This document shows, in pieces, positions 1-7,279 of a DNA stretch of 9,360 bases. The notes beneath the pieces were generated by a model, which made no database searches, had not been told where the DNA came from, and worked only from the letters and a program-made list of their open reading frames with translations. Position numbers and translations under genes: made by a program. The stretch's first letter is position 1; every line of letters starts with the position of its first letter. The DNA comes from Balneolales bacterium (GTDB taxonomy: Bacteria; Bacteroidota; Rhodothermia; Balneolales; Natronogracilivirgulaceae), in contig SLHZ01000141.1 of NCBI GenBank assembly GCA_007135895.1, positions 1 to 9,360 of the forward strand. The letters run 5' to 3'.

Positions 1-1
1 A

Positions 2-814
2 GTGGAAAAAGGACCTTCTTCTGCCGGTCAAACCACTCTGGACCTGGATAGCGTGGATTGGGCCTCGAAAGTAAAAGATGCGGTCTACCGCCCTCAGCGC
101 AACCGTCTGTTGTGGGTCATTCTGGCATCATTGCTTGCTTTGTCCGTTGCTGTCGCAGCCGCTTTATGGTACTGGCATTACAGCGAGCAGGCGCCTCCGG
201 TTCCTGAACCGCCTGCAACTGCGGCTCCGTCTGATCCTGCCGATCCCGGCGCATACACAACCGATATTGACGATCCGCAGCCCGATCCGGCAACAGCAGC
301 ACCATCCCTGCCGGAAACCGATTTGGCTGAATCCGCTGAGGAACCTGCAGAAGACATTGAACCGGCAAGTCCGGATCGGCCGGCAGAAGTTGCACTTGAT
401 CCTGAGGATATTACAGACCGGGTCCTCTCACGCACCGTGTCCGGTGACACCCTTTTCCTGATCGTTTATGCACGTTACGGAAACCTGGAGCCCATCCGTG
501 TCGACTCTGATGTTTTTCCGTCGGACCGTGCTTCGGGCACGGCACTGCGACCTTACTGGGTGGAGCAGCAACATGCCATGCGTTTTGAGTTCATTGACCA
601 GATTGTTTTGCAGGGGACCCTTTCGCGAATGCTGCTGATCTACAACGGACATGTCATAGATGATTTTTCACCCTATTACATGGACGGCCCACGAATACGC
701 ATCACCCGGAACGACCTTCTCGAAAACCCGGATTTTTCCGAGGCCAACCCCTCCCCCTTTTCCGGTATACCGGAACCTCTGGCCCTCACGGATCGGCCCC
801 GTTTCGCTCCCTGA
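2..814 (+). CDS. RodZ-like single-pass membrane protein, probably 5'-truncated by the window edge
   Basis: The reading frame is open to the left edge, and the GTG at base 2 may be internal. From that GTG the product is 270 residues: a short cytoplasmic part with a basic stretch (RPQRNR, residues 30-35), one transmembrane helix at about 36-57, a Pro/Ala/Asp/Glu-rich linker at about 62-138, and a compact beta-type domain at about 139-235. The positive-inside rule puts the C-terminus outside the cytoplasmic membrane. The order basic patch, TM helix, acidic Pro-rich linker, beta domain is that of RodZ, which ties MreB to the cell-wall elongation machinery. The C-terminal part (EPIRVDSD, then MRFEFIDQIVLQG, then IYNGHVI) resembles the DUF4115 pattern of a charged strand, a Gly turn and a final Asn-Gly strand. 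The RodZ helix-turn-helix is not visible and would have to lie upstream. No classical signal peptide is seen. It could instead be an unrelated type II membrane protein. The family call is inference from architecture. Confidence 0.6.
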   Translation: MEKGPSSAGQTTLDLDSVDWASKVKDAVYRPQRNRLLWVILASLLALSVAVAAALWYWHYSEQAPPVPEPPATAAPSDPADPGAYTTDIDDPQPDPATAAPSLPETDLAESAEEPAEDIEPASPDRPAEVALDPEDITDRVLSRTVSGDTLFLIVYARYGNLEPIRVDSDVFPSDRASGTALRPYWVEQQHAMRFEFIDQIVLQGTLSRMLLIYNGHVIDDFSPYYMDGPRIRITRNDLLENPDFSEANPSPFSGIPEPLALTDRPRFAP

Positions 815-846
815 TTGCCTTTTCCTGAGTGAAACCGGATCAACCT

Positions 847-883
847 GAATCAATGATCATCTGAGTGTTTGATTCCCGAATCA
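847..883. promoter_or_regulatory. Inverted-repeat cluster at the ligA start, possible operator or mRNA hairpin
   Basis: A perfect inverted repeat with TGATTC (870-875) and GAATCA (878-883) arms and a CC spacer sits immediately before and touching the ATG at 883. A further GAATCAA at 847-853 can pair with TTGATTC at 869-875, giving an alternative 7-bp stem with a 15-base loop that contains the palindrome TGATCA (854-859). The sites look like a dyad for a DNA-binding protein, or two mutually exclusive hairpins over the translation start. No regulator can be named, and short AT-rich dyads also occur by chance. Confidence 0.25.
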
Positions 884-2898
884 TGCAAACATCCTTTTTA
901 ACTCTTGATCCCGGTGAAGCACGCAAGGAAGCAGCCCGGTTGCGCGAACTTCTGGAGAAAGCCAACGAGGCGTATTATCAGGAAGCAGCCCCGATCATGT
1001 CCGATCGTGAATTCGACCGGCTGCTGGAACGACTCAGATTGTTGGAGCAACATTATGATCTGCATGATCCGGATTCTCCGACACTGAGGGTGGGTGGAAA
1101 GCCAACCCGTCTTTTCCCAACCGTGAAGCATCCTGTATCCATGCTGAGTCTTGCGAACACCTACAGCCGGAAGGAGCTCGACGACTTTGACCGCCGGGTC
1201 CGCTCACGGCTTGGTGACAAGCCCGTCAGCTACATGGCCGAACTGAAGTACGACGGCATGGCCATTCGGCTCCGCTATGAAAAAGGGAGGCTCGTTCTGG
1301 GTGCCACCCGAGGTGATGGCAGCCAGGGTGATGACATCACAGCCAATATCCGGACGATACGTGACGTGCCGCTTACACTTCGCGGACAAGCCCCCGATAT
1401 CGTGGAAGTGCGGGGAGAAGCCTATATGGAACTCAGCGCATTTGCACGGATGAATACCTATCGCCGGGAAAACGGAGAATCCGTTTTTGCCAATCCGCGA
1501 AACGCTACAGCGGGAACCCTGAAACTGCAGGATCCTGCCCAGGTGGCACGAAGGCCTGTCCGACTTTTCGCCTACGACATGCTGACCGGCGAATCCAACC
1601 GGCCACAAACCCAGAAGCAGAAGCTGGACACCCTGGAGAGGCTTGGGTTCCGGGTCTGTGAGCACAGAGTCTGTTGTCCGGACATAGACCATGTCCATGA
1701 CATCATCGGCAAGTGGAGCAAGATACGAAAAGATCTCCCTTACGAAACCGACGGGGTGGTTGTCAAAGTAAACGAGGAATCCTACCGGGAGCTGCTTGGC
1801 CACACTTCCAAAGCACCCCGATGGGCCATCGCTTACAAATATGAATCCGAACAGGCCGTCAGCCGAATCCGAAAGATCACTCTGCAGGTGGGCAGGCTGG
1901 GCACCATCACTCCCGTAGCAGAGCTCGAGCCGGTAAATCTGGCCGGTACCATCGTAAAAAGGGCCACCCTGCACAACCAGGAGGAGATACAGCGAAAAGA
2001 TATCCGGATCGGCGATCAGGTACTGGTTGAAAAAGCCGGAGAAATCATTCCTCAGGTTGTACAGATAGTCCTTCAGGAGGAATCGGTGCGGGGAGAGCCA
2101 TTCCGGATGCCGGACCGGTGTCCGGCCTGTTCCTCCGAACTTGTCCAAACATCTGGTGAGGTAGCCCTGCGATGCGCCAACAGCCAGTGTCCGCCGCAAG
2201 TACGCAACCGGATCCGGCATTTTGCCTCACGCGATGCCATGGATATTGAAGGGATGGGAGAAGCCGTCGTCGATCAGCTGGTCACGGCCGGACTTATCAG
2301 AACCTGGCCTGACTTGTACCGCCTCTCCGCAGATGATCTGATCCCGCTTGATCGGATGGGAGAAAAAAGCGCAAAGAATCTCATCGAAGCCATTCGAAAA
2401 AGCACCGAAAAGCCCTTTGAAAAGGTCTTGTATGCTCTCGGAATACGCTATGTGGGTGTTACCGTTGCACGTGATCTGGCACGGGCCTTCCCTGATATCG
2501 AACAACTCATGCTGGCCAGTGAGGATGACCTCTGTGCCATTGATGCCATCGGGCCACGTATTGCAGAGTCGGTGACCGGTTTCTTCAGCCAAAACGAAAA
2601 CCGGTCCATGATCAAAGAACTGCAAAACTGCGGACTTCGTTTTTATAACGTATCTGCCGGATCGCAAACCGGCAAACTGGACAACACCACCTTTGTTCTC
2701 ACCGGAACCCTGGCCGGTCTCACACGAAATCAGGCCAAGGAACTGATTGAACAAAACGGCGGCAAAGTATCCGCCTCGGTCAGCGGCAAAACCGACTATC
2801 TCCTTGCCGGTGAACAGGCAGGCAGCAAGCGGAAAAAGGCCGAGGAACTTGGCATCCCCGTCATTGATGAAACGGAGTTTTTCAAAATGATCCGGTAA
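883..2898 (+). CDS. ligA: NAD+-dependent DNA ligase LigA
   Basis: Seals nicks in duplex DNA during replication and repair, using NAD+ as the adenylate donor. From the ATG at 883 the protein has 671 residues, the usual LigA length. The N-terminal Ia domain carries the AYY and SDREFD signatures. The adenylation domain has the nucleotidyl-acceptor lysine in AELKYDGMA (K122, codon 1246-1248), then ATRGDG, VRGE, FANPRNATAGTL and ETDGVVVKV. The OB-fold follows, with QVGRLGTITPVAEL. A zinc finger has four cysteines (C413, C416, C431, C436), followed by helix-hairpin-helix repeats (for example GMGEKSAKNL) and a C-terminal BRCT domain from about residue 600 with FVLTGTL and GGKVSASVSGKTDYLLAG. All catalytic and zinc residues are present. 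An in-frame GTG at 865 would add six residues (MFDSRI). I prefer 883 because LigA proteins usually begin close to this point, but neither start has a Shine-Dalgarno. It is separated from the upstream gene by 68 bases and from the STAS gene by 152 bases. Confidence 0.97.
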   Translation: MQTSFLTLDPGEARKEAARLRELLEKANEAYYQEAAPIMSDREFDRLLERLRLLEQHYDLHDPDSPTLRVGGKPTRLFPTVKHPVSMLSLANTYSRKELDDFDRRVRSRLGDKPVSYMAELKYDGMAIRLRYEKGRLVLGATRGDGSQGDDITANIRTIRDVPLTLRGQAPDIVEVRGEAYMELSAFARMNTYRRENGESVFANPRNATAGTLKLQDPAQVARRPVRLFAYDMLTGESNRPQTQKQKLDTLERLGFRVCEHRVCCPDIDHVHDIIGKWSKIRKDLPYETDGVVVKVNEESYRELLGHTSKAPRWAIAYKYESEQAVSRIRKITLQVGRLGTITPVAELEPVNLAGTIVKRATLHNQEEIQRKDIRIGDQVLVEKAGEIIPQVVQIVLQEESVRGEPFRMPDRCPACSSELVQTSGEVALRCANSQCPPQVRNRIRHFASRDAMDIEGMGEAVVDQLVTAGLIRTWPDLYRLSADDLIPLDRMGEKSAKNLIEAIRKSTEKPFEKVLYALGIRYVGVTVARDLARAFPDIEQLMLASEDDLCAIDAIGPRIAESVTGFFSQNENRSMIKELQNCGLRFYNVSAGSQTGKLDNTTFVLTGTLAGLTRNQAKELIEQNGGKVSASVSGKTDYLLAGEQAGSKRKKAEELGIPVIDETEFFKMIR

Positions 2899-3050
2899 AG
2901 TATTTTTTTCTTCCTGTTTGTCCCATCCTGCATTATTCATTAATATTAGCCTTGTTCTCAATCATGAAAGAATTTGACAGGTGCATGAAAGAAACAGGTG
3001 TATGAAAGAATTTGACAGGTGAATCCTTACAAAGCGATGAATACAAAACG
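2899..3050 (+). promoter_or_regulatory. ligA-STAS intergenic leader, probable promoter/5'-UTR region
   Basis: This is the longest non-coding gap in the window. It opens with a T-rich stretch (seven T at 2903-2909) lacking a stable GC hairpin in front, then an AT-rich section with the palindrome TAATATTA (2941-2948). TAGCCTTG at 2947-2954 matches the Bacteroidota -7 consensus TAnnTTTG except at one base, and a TTTG lies upstream at 2917-2920, but the spacing is longer than usual. The second half is filled by the tandem repeats described separately. This is the likeliest place for the promoter of the STAS-to-mtnA string, but no promoter can be assigned firmly. Confidence 0.3.
2963..3021 (+). 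repeat. Three tandem copies of an ATG-starting ~21-bp repeat with micro-ORFs
   Basis: Copy 1 (2964-2983) and copy 3 (3002-3021) are identical, ATGAAAGAATTTGACAGG followed by TG. The middle copy (2985-3000) is the same sequence with an internal TTTG deleted. Single bases (C2984, T3001) separate the units. Each copy starts with ATG. Copies 1 and 2 together encode MKEFDRCMKETGV and stop at TGA 3003-3005, which overlaps the ATG of copy 3 (ATGA). Copy 3 encodes MKEFDR and stops at 3020-3022. A third micro-ORF (3037-3054, MNTKR) stops across the STAS ATG, again as ATGA. The STAS gene's own first bases (ATGAAATTTGA) resemble the repeat with GAA missing. The array may be replication-slippage debris or a translational leader. 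Confidence 0.8.
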
Positions 3051-3404
3051 ATGAAATTTGAAATCCAGACTGAAGATCGTTACTCCATAATGAAGCTGAA
3101 ATCTGAGCGTCTTGACAGCAAGGTGGCGCCTGAGCTCAAGAGTCAGTTAATCGTACTGGCCAATACCAATGATTCCGGACATCTGATTCTCGATCTGGAC
3201 AAGGTTGTTTCGGCCGATTCCAGCGGGCTTGGAGCCCTTTTGCTGGCTCAGCGACTGTACCGCGAGCAGGAACGAAACCTTGTGCTTTGCAACGTTCCCG
3301 AGCGTGTGCTCAAACTGCTGGTCATCTCACAAATAGACTCTGCTTTTCAGATAGCTTCCCATCTGGAAGATGCCATCGAACTGGCTGAAAACACCAGGAA
3401 TTAA
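3051..3404 (+). CDS. STAS-domain protein (anti-sigma factor antagonist-like)
   Basis: A single STAS domain of 117 residues. The family includes SpoIIAA and RsbV, which bind partner kinases or other proteins and are switched by serine phosphorylation. Seen directly: an N-terminal strand MKFEIQTED, the LDSKVAPELK helix start, the LILDLDKV strand, the signature SADSSGLGALL (residues 54-64), and the later LVLCNVPERVLKLL and SQIDSAF segments, all typical of the SpoIIAA-type fold. S58 aligns with the serine phosphorylated in SpoIIAA. The ATG at 3051 is chosen because it gives the canonical N-terminus. A TTG at 3012 would add 13 residues from the repeat leader with no domain support. No anti-sigma kinase or PP2C phosphatase gene is in the window. 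The next gene, a symporter, overlaps by one base, so the two products are probably made together. Whether the target is a sigma-factor switch or the transporter cannot be decided. Confidence 0.9.
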   Translation: MKFEIQTEDRYSIMKLKSERLDSKVAPELKSQLIVLANTNDSGHLILDLDKVVSADSSGLGALLLAQRLYREQERNLVLCNVPERVLKLLVISQIDSAFQIASHLEDAIELAENTRN

Positions 3405-4852
3405 TGGCTGAATTCACGGGACTTGCCACGCTGGACCTTCTGGTCATACTGCTCTACCTTCTGCTTTGTGTTGTTATCGGGTTAAAGGCGGGGGGGCGTC
3501 CCTCGGATTCCACCTCCTATTTCAAGACCGACGGGAAAGTTCCCTGGTGGGCCGTCTCTTTTTCTGTTGTAGCTACTGAGACCAGCATGCTGACCGTGAT
3601 ATCCATTCCGGCCGTAGCCTATCTGGGCAGTCTCGTCTTTCTCCAGATAGTATTCGGATATGTTCTGGGAAGAATCGTCATAGCCTGGCTCATTCTGCCC
3701 TATTATTTCAAAGGCGAACAAAAAACCGCCTATTCTTTTTTTGGCGAGCGGTTCGGTCCCGGATTCCAGCGTCTTATCTCCCTCGTTTTCCTGCTCACCC
3801 GTCTGCTTGCCGACGGGGTCCGGCTCTTTGCCGCCGCCATACCCATCAAGGTCATCACCGGGCTGGACTATCCTGTTTCCATCTCCATTATTGCCGCTCT
3901 GACTCTGGCTTACACTTATTATGGCGGACTAAAATCCGTCATTTGGATTGATGTGCTCCAGTTATGTGTCTATACCTTTGGCGGCGCTTTCGTCATCTGG
4001 TTTGCCGGAACCCAGCTGGTGGATCCTTTTCTGCCGCATCTTGCCAATGCCGGCAAGCTGCAGGTCATCGTTTGGCCCGATTCGCTATCCGCCGTCTTCA
4101 CCACTCCCTACAATATTATCGGAGCCATGCTTGGCGGCATGTTCCTGTCGATGGCTTCCCATGGGGTTGACCACCTTATGGTTCAGCGCCTGCTGGCATG
4201 CGGTGAGCTGCGCAAAGCCCGGACAGCCATCGTGGCAAGCGGTGTCATGGTGCTATTCCAGTTCATTCTTTTCCTTTTTGTCGGCATGGCCATTTATGCC
4301 TACTACCAGGGGCTCCCCATTACGGCTCTCGGACTGACGCAAGCCGATGAAGTGCTGCTGAAATTTATCAACGAAGAGATTCCGGCCGGCATCGCCGGTC
4401 TGCTCATAGCCGGTCTTTTTGCAGCTGCCATGAGCACCCTGAGCAGCTCACTATCGGCACTCTCTTCATCCACGCTGTTCGATGTCGTGCCGGCCCTTTC
4501 CGAGCGGCCGGACTCCATGACCATATCCCGCGGTCTTACTTTGCTGTGGACCGTTGCTTTCATTTTTTTCGCCATCTCATTTACCAGTACCGACAATCCG
4601 GTTATTGAACTGGGTCTGGCCATTGCGGGTTTCACCTATGGTGCGCTTCTGGGGGCTTTTTTCATTGGCCGATTCACCGATTATAACAGACTCAGTGCCA
4701 TTATAGCGCTTATTGTGTGCGTTTCTTCCATGGTGGCTGTCATCTTTCTGGGAAATATAGCCTATCCATGGTATACTCTCATAGGAGTGAGTATCTTTAT
4801 CCTGACCGCTGCTCTGGCAGAACAGATGCTGAAATTGACCGGCAGGATATAA
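3404..4852 (+). CDS. Sodium:solute symporter family (SSS) transporter
   Basis: A multi-pass inner-membrane carrier of 482 residues, expected to import a solute driven by the Na+ gradient. About 13 hydrophobic segments are visible, the first at 8-27 and the last at 455-475. Family hallmarks are VATETSMLTVISIPA (residues 56-70, the unwound TM1-type segment), the RLLADGVRLF region (133-142), AYTYYGGLKSVIWIDVLQ (169-186), HGVDHLMVQRLLA (253-265), and AAAMSTLSSSLSALSSS (340-356). In the last motif S344/T345 occupy the place of the Na2-site serines of vSGLT. The ligand cannot be read from sequence: sugar, proline, sialate and other acid carriers share the fold. The start ATG shares its A with the TAA of the STAS gene, and AGGA at 3396-3399 inside that gene is a short-spaced Shine-Dalgarno, so translation is probably coupled. 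There is no C-terminal kinase or signalling extension. Only 37 bases separate it from the 7TM-HD gene. Confidence 0.92.
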   Translation: MAEFTGLATLDLLVILLYLLLCVVIGLKAGGRPSDSTSYFKTDGKVPWWAVSFSVVATETSMLTVISIPAVAYLGSLVFLQIVFGYVLGRIVIAWLILPYYFKGEQKTAYSFFGERFGPGFQRLISLVFLLTRLLADGVRLFAAAIPIKVITGLDYPVSISIIAALTLAYTYYGGLKSVIWIDVLQLCVYTFGGAFVIWFAGTQLVDPFLPHLANAGKLQVIVWPDSLSAVFTTPYNIIGAMLGGMFLSMASHGVDHLMVQRLLACGELRKARTAIVASGVMVLFQFILFLFVGMAIYAYYQGLPITALGLTQADEVLLKFINEEIPAGIAGLLIAGLFAAAMSTLSSSLSALSSSTLFDVVPALSERPDSMTISRGLTLLWTVAFIFFAISFTSTDNPVIELGLAIAGFTYGALLGAFFIGRFTDYNRLSAIIALIVCVSSMVAVIFLGNIAYPWYTLIGVSIFILTAALAEQMLKLTGRI

Positions 4853-4889
4853 CCGAAACACTGCCGTTCCCTTAACCATATCTGACCTT

Positions 4890-7268
4890 ATGGGTTTATT
4901 AGATAAACTGGGACTCCACAGAAAGAAAAAGGTCATGGTGCCTTTTACTTTCGATAAACTGAAAAAAGACCAGACTCCGGGGCGTTTCAACCGCGAATAT
5001 ATCCTCAAGATCCTGCTCTGCGTAACTTTCCTGGTCCTGGTTGTCGCGCTTTATCCCAAAGACATTATTCCCGATCTGGCATACAGTATTGGAGAGCCCT
5101 GGCGCGACGATGACCTCACCGCACCCTTCACGTTCAGCCTGCTCAAGGAGGAGGCCGAACTGCAATCGGAAATACGGCAGATACGGGAGACGACACTTCC
5201 CATTTTCCTGATTGACCTTCACGTGGAAGTCCGCTCACTCAATCAGGTAGATACCATCTTTGCCCGCATGGACAGGGTCATGGAGTCATTTGTGATCTGG
5301 CAGCAGTCCCAAAGAGGCGGCTCCGCAAGCGCAGAAGCCGACAGCCTTCTTTTTTACAGGACCAGAGAGCAGTCGGGCATTCAGCTTGACGGATCGGCCT
5401 GGAACATGCTTCTGTCCAATTACGCCGATATCCATCTTGAGAACAGGCAGACAACCCGAAGACCCGGCACCTTTATCGGCCGGCTTCTCCACAATGAACT
5501 GACCACCCTTTTAGGACAGCTCTACTCCGATGGCATCATTGATATTTCAAGGAATGATATACCCACTCCTGAAATCACAATCCGCAATTTGCGCGACCGC
5601 ACTCAGCGTGACGTCCGCATCCAGAATGTACGGGGGATGCGGCAGGCCAGGGACTACACCCGCAATCAGCTTCTTCAGCGATATGACGAAGATCTGGTCA
5701 GGGCTGGCATGCAGATCCTCAACCAGGTCCTGGAACCCAACCTGCTATACAGTCCGGATGATACCGAAGCCCTGGTTCAGGAACGAATCGATGCCATTTC
5801 ACCCACCAAAGGTGCCGTCACCTCGGGCCAGGTCATCATCCGGCGTGGTGACATCATCACCCAGGAACGGCACAACATGCTCCAGAGTCTGTACCGCGCA
5901 CGTCTGGAGCGGGCCACCGATATTGAAGTATGGAAACAATATGCCGGTGAAACCATTCTTGTGGTTGCCATTTTCCTGATTTTCCTGTTCTACATCTACC
6001 TGTTCCGGAAAAACATCTTTGATCATAACCAGATGCTGCTTCTGGTATTTCTGATACTGGCCCTGGTCTATGCCATCAGCGCATTTGTAGCTCATGTGGA
6101 GGGCCTCACTCCCTATGCCGTGCCCATAGCCATTGCTTCCGTACTCCTGACCATCATTTTCGATTCCAGGGTGGGCCTGATGGCCACCATGATGCTGGCC
6201 CTCACTACCGGTCTCATGTTCGGCAAGAGCTTTGAATTCGTTGTCGCAACTATTACAGCCGCCAGCATGGGAGTCTATTCGGTGCGTGACATAAAGGACA
6301 GGAGCCAGTTCTACCTGACCACCCCGGTTCTCATTTTCTTCACCTACTCCCTTGTATTGCTCGGTTTCACGCTTACCAAGGTAGATGGCTGGGGAGTCTA
6401 CACCGGCACCATGCTCTACCTGGTTGTCAACTCCGTGGGGATCTGGCTAACCTATCCACTTATCCTGTTGATAGAAAAAACGTTCAAGATCACCACCGAC
6501 GTCACCCTGCTTGAACTCAGTGATACCAACCAGCCCATCCTGAAAAAACTAATGCTGGAAGCGCCGGGAAGCTTCCATCACAGCCTGCAGGTCGCAAATC
6601 TGTCCGAAGCCGCCGCTGCAGGCATAGGCGCCAACGCCCTGCTGTGCCGTGTGGGAGCCCTCTACCATGATATCGGGAAACTGGACAAGCCCCAGTATTT
6701 CGTTGAAAATCAACAGTCCGGAAATGCCCATGACAAACTGAAGCCCCGGATGAGCGCCCTCATCATCAAAAATCATGTGGATGCCGGTATCAAAATGGCC
6801 AAAGATATTGAGCTGCCCGAAATGATCATTGACTTCATCCGCAGCCATCACGGCAACTCCCTGATCCGGTTTTTTTATGAAAAAGCCCTCAACGAATCCG
6901 ACAACGAACAGGAGATCCAGGAAGAAGATTTCCGATATGACGGGCCGATACCCAACACCAAGGAGACCGGTATCCTGCTGCTGGCCGACGGCATAGAGGC
7001 CGCTTCGCGCTCCATGTCAGACCACTCCTACCAGAAACTCGACAATCTGGTCAACCGCATGGTTGACGACCGCCTTACGGAAGGACAGCTGAACAACTGC
7101 GATCTCACCTTCCGCGACCTCGCTACCATCAAGCAGGTCTTCATCAAGATACTCGTGGGGATGTATCATGCCCGAATCAAGTATCCCGGCCAGGAAACCG
7201 GCAGCATATCCGGTTCTGAAATCGAGGTTCCTTCCGAAGATGCTACTGCTTCCGACCGTAAATCCTGA
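4890..7268 (+). CDS. pgpH: PgpH-type 7TM-HD phosphodiesterase (cyclic di-AMP hydrolase family)
   Basis: A membrane protein of 792 residues matching 7TM-HD (7TMR-HDED/HDIG) proteins. Characterised PgpH members hydrolyse c-di-AMP to pApA, lowering a messenger that governs potassium and osmolyte balance. In order: a basic cytoplasmic N-terminus, TM helix about 38-55, an extracytoplasmic domain about 60-350, seven TM segments about 353-527, and a cytoplasmic HD domain about 545-765. Metal-site motifs are all present: APGSFHHSL (H563/H564), ALYHDIGK (H593, D594), KNHVDAG (H629), SHHGNS (H653, H654) and LADGIEAASRS (D700). Enzymatic activity is therefore expected. The protein is longer than the roughly 710-residue Firmicutes members, with extra length in the ectodomain and a Ser/Glu-rich tail (768-792). 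The ATG at 4890 lacks a Shine-Dalgarno but gives the expected basic N-terminus. No diadenylate cyclase is in the window. The symbol is assigned by family, so substrate specificity is inferred. Confidence 0.93.
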   Translation: MGLLDKLGLHRKKKVMVPFTFDKLKKDQTPGRFNREYILKILLCVTFLVLVVALYPKDIIPDLAYSIGEPWRDDDLTAPFTFSLLKEEAELQSEIRQIRETTLPIFLIDLHVEVRSLNQVDTIFARMDRVMESFVIWQQSQRGGSASAEADSLLFYRTREQSGIQLDGSAWNMLLSNYADIHLENRQTTRRPGTFIGRLLHNELTTLLGQLYSDGIIDISRNDIPTPEITIRNLRDRTQRDVRIQNVRGMRQARDYTRNQLLQRYDEDLVRAGMQILNQVLEPNLLYSPDDTEALVQERIDAISPTKGAVTSGQVIIRRGDIITQERHNMLQSLYRARLERATDIEVWKQYAGETILVVAIFLIFLFYIYLFRKNIFDHNQMLLLVFLILALVYAISAFVAHVEGLTPYAVPIAIASVLLTIIFDSRVGLMATMMLALTTGLMFGKSFEFVVATITAASMGVYSVRDIKDRSQFYLTTPVLIFFTYSLVLLGFTLTKVDGWGVYTGTMLYLVVNSVGIWLTYPLILLIEKTFKITTDVTLLELSDTNQPILKKLMLEAPGSFHHSLQVANLSEAAAAGIGANALLCRVGALYHDIGKLDKPQYFVENQQSGNAHDKLKPRMSALIIKNHVDAGIKMAKDIELPEMIIDFIRSHHGNSLIRFFYEKALNESDNEQEIQEEDFRYDGPIPNTKETGILLLADGIEAASRSMSDHSYQKLDNLVNRMVDDRLTEGQLNNCDLTFRDLATIKQVFIKILVGMYHARIKYPGQETGSISGSEIEVPSEDATASDRKS

Positions 7269-7279
7269 TCCCCTTTTTC

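Noticed and set aside
2899..2912. Rho-independent terminator after ligA
   Set aside because: There is a run of seven T, but no stable GC-rich hairpin directly before it.
1204..2961. Two long minus-strand open frames (1204-2220 and 2227-2961) opposite ligA
   Set aside because: They lie wholly antisense to a fully conserved ligA, show no recognisable domain, and are rich in Cys, Gly and Phe as expected from reading the complement of a biased gene. They are shadows.
2974..3017. TTGACA hexamers (2974-2979 and 3012-3017) as sigma-70 -35 boxes
   Set aside because: They are part of the repeated unit, and no acceptable TATAAT-like element lies 16-18 bases downstream of either copy.
2963..3021. Short repeats as a CRISPR array
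   Set aside because: The units are contiguous, separated by single bases, with no spacers and no cas genes nearby.
3012..3050. TTG start at 3012 for the STAS gene
   Set aside because: The added 13 residues derive from the repeat and have no counterpart in the STAS fold, while ATG 3051 gives the canonical N-terminus.
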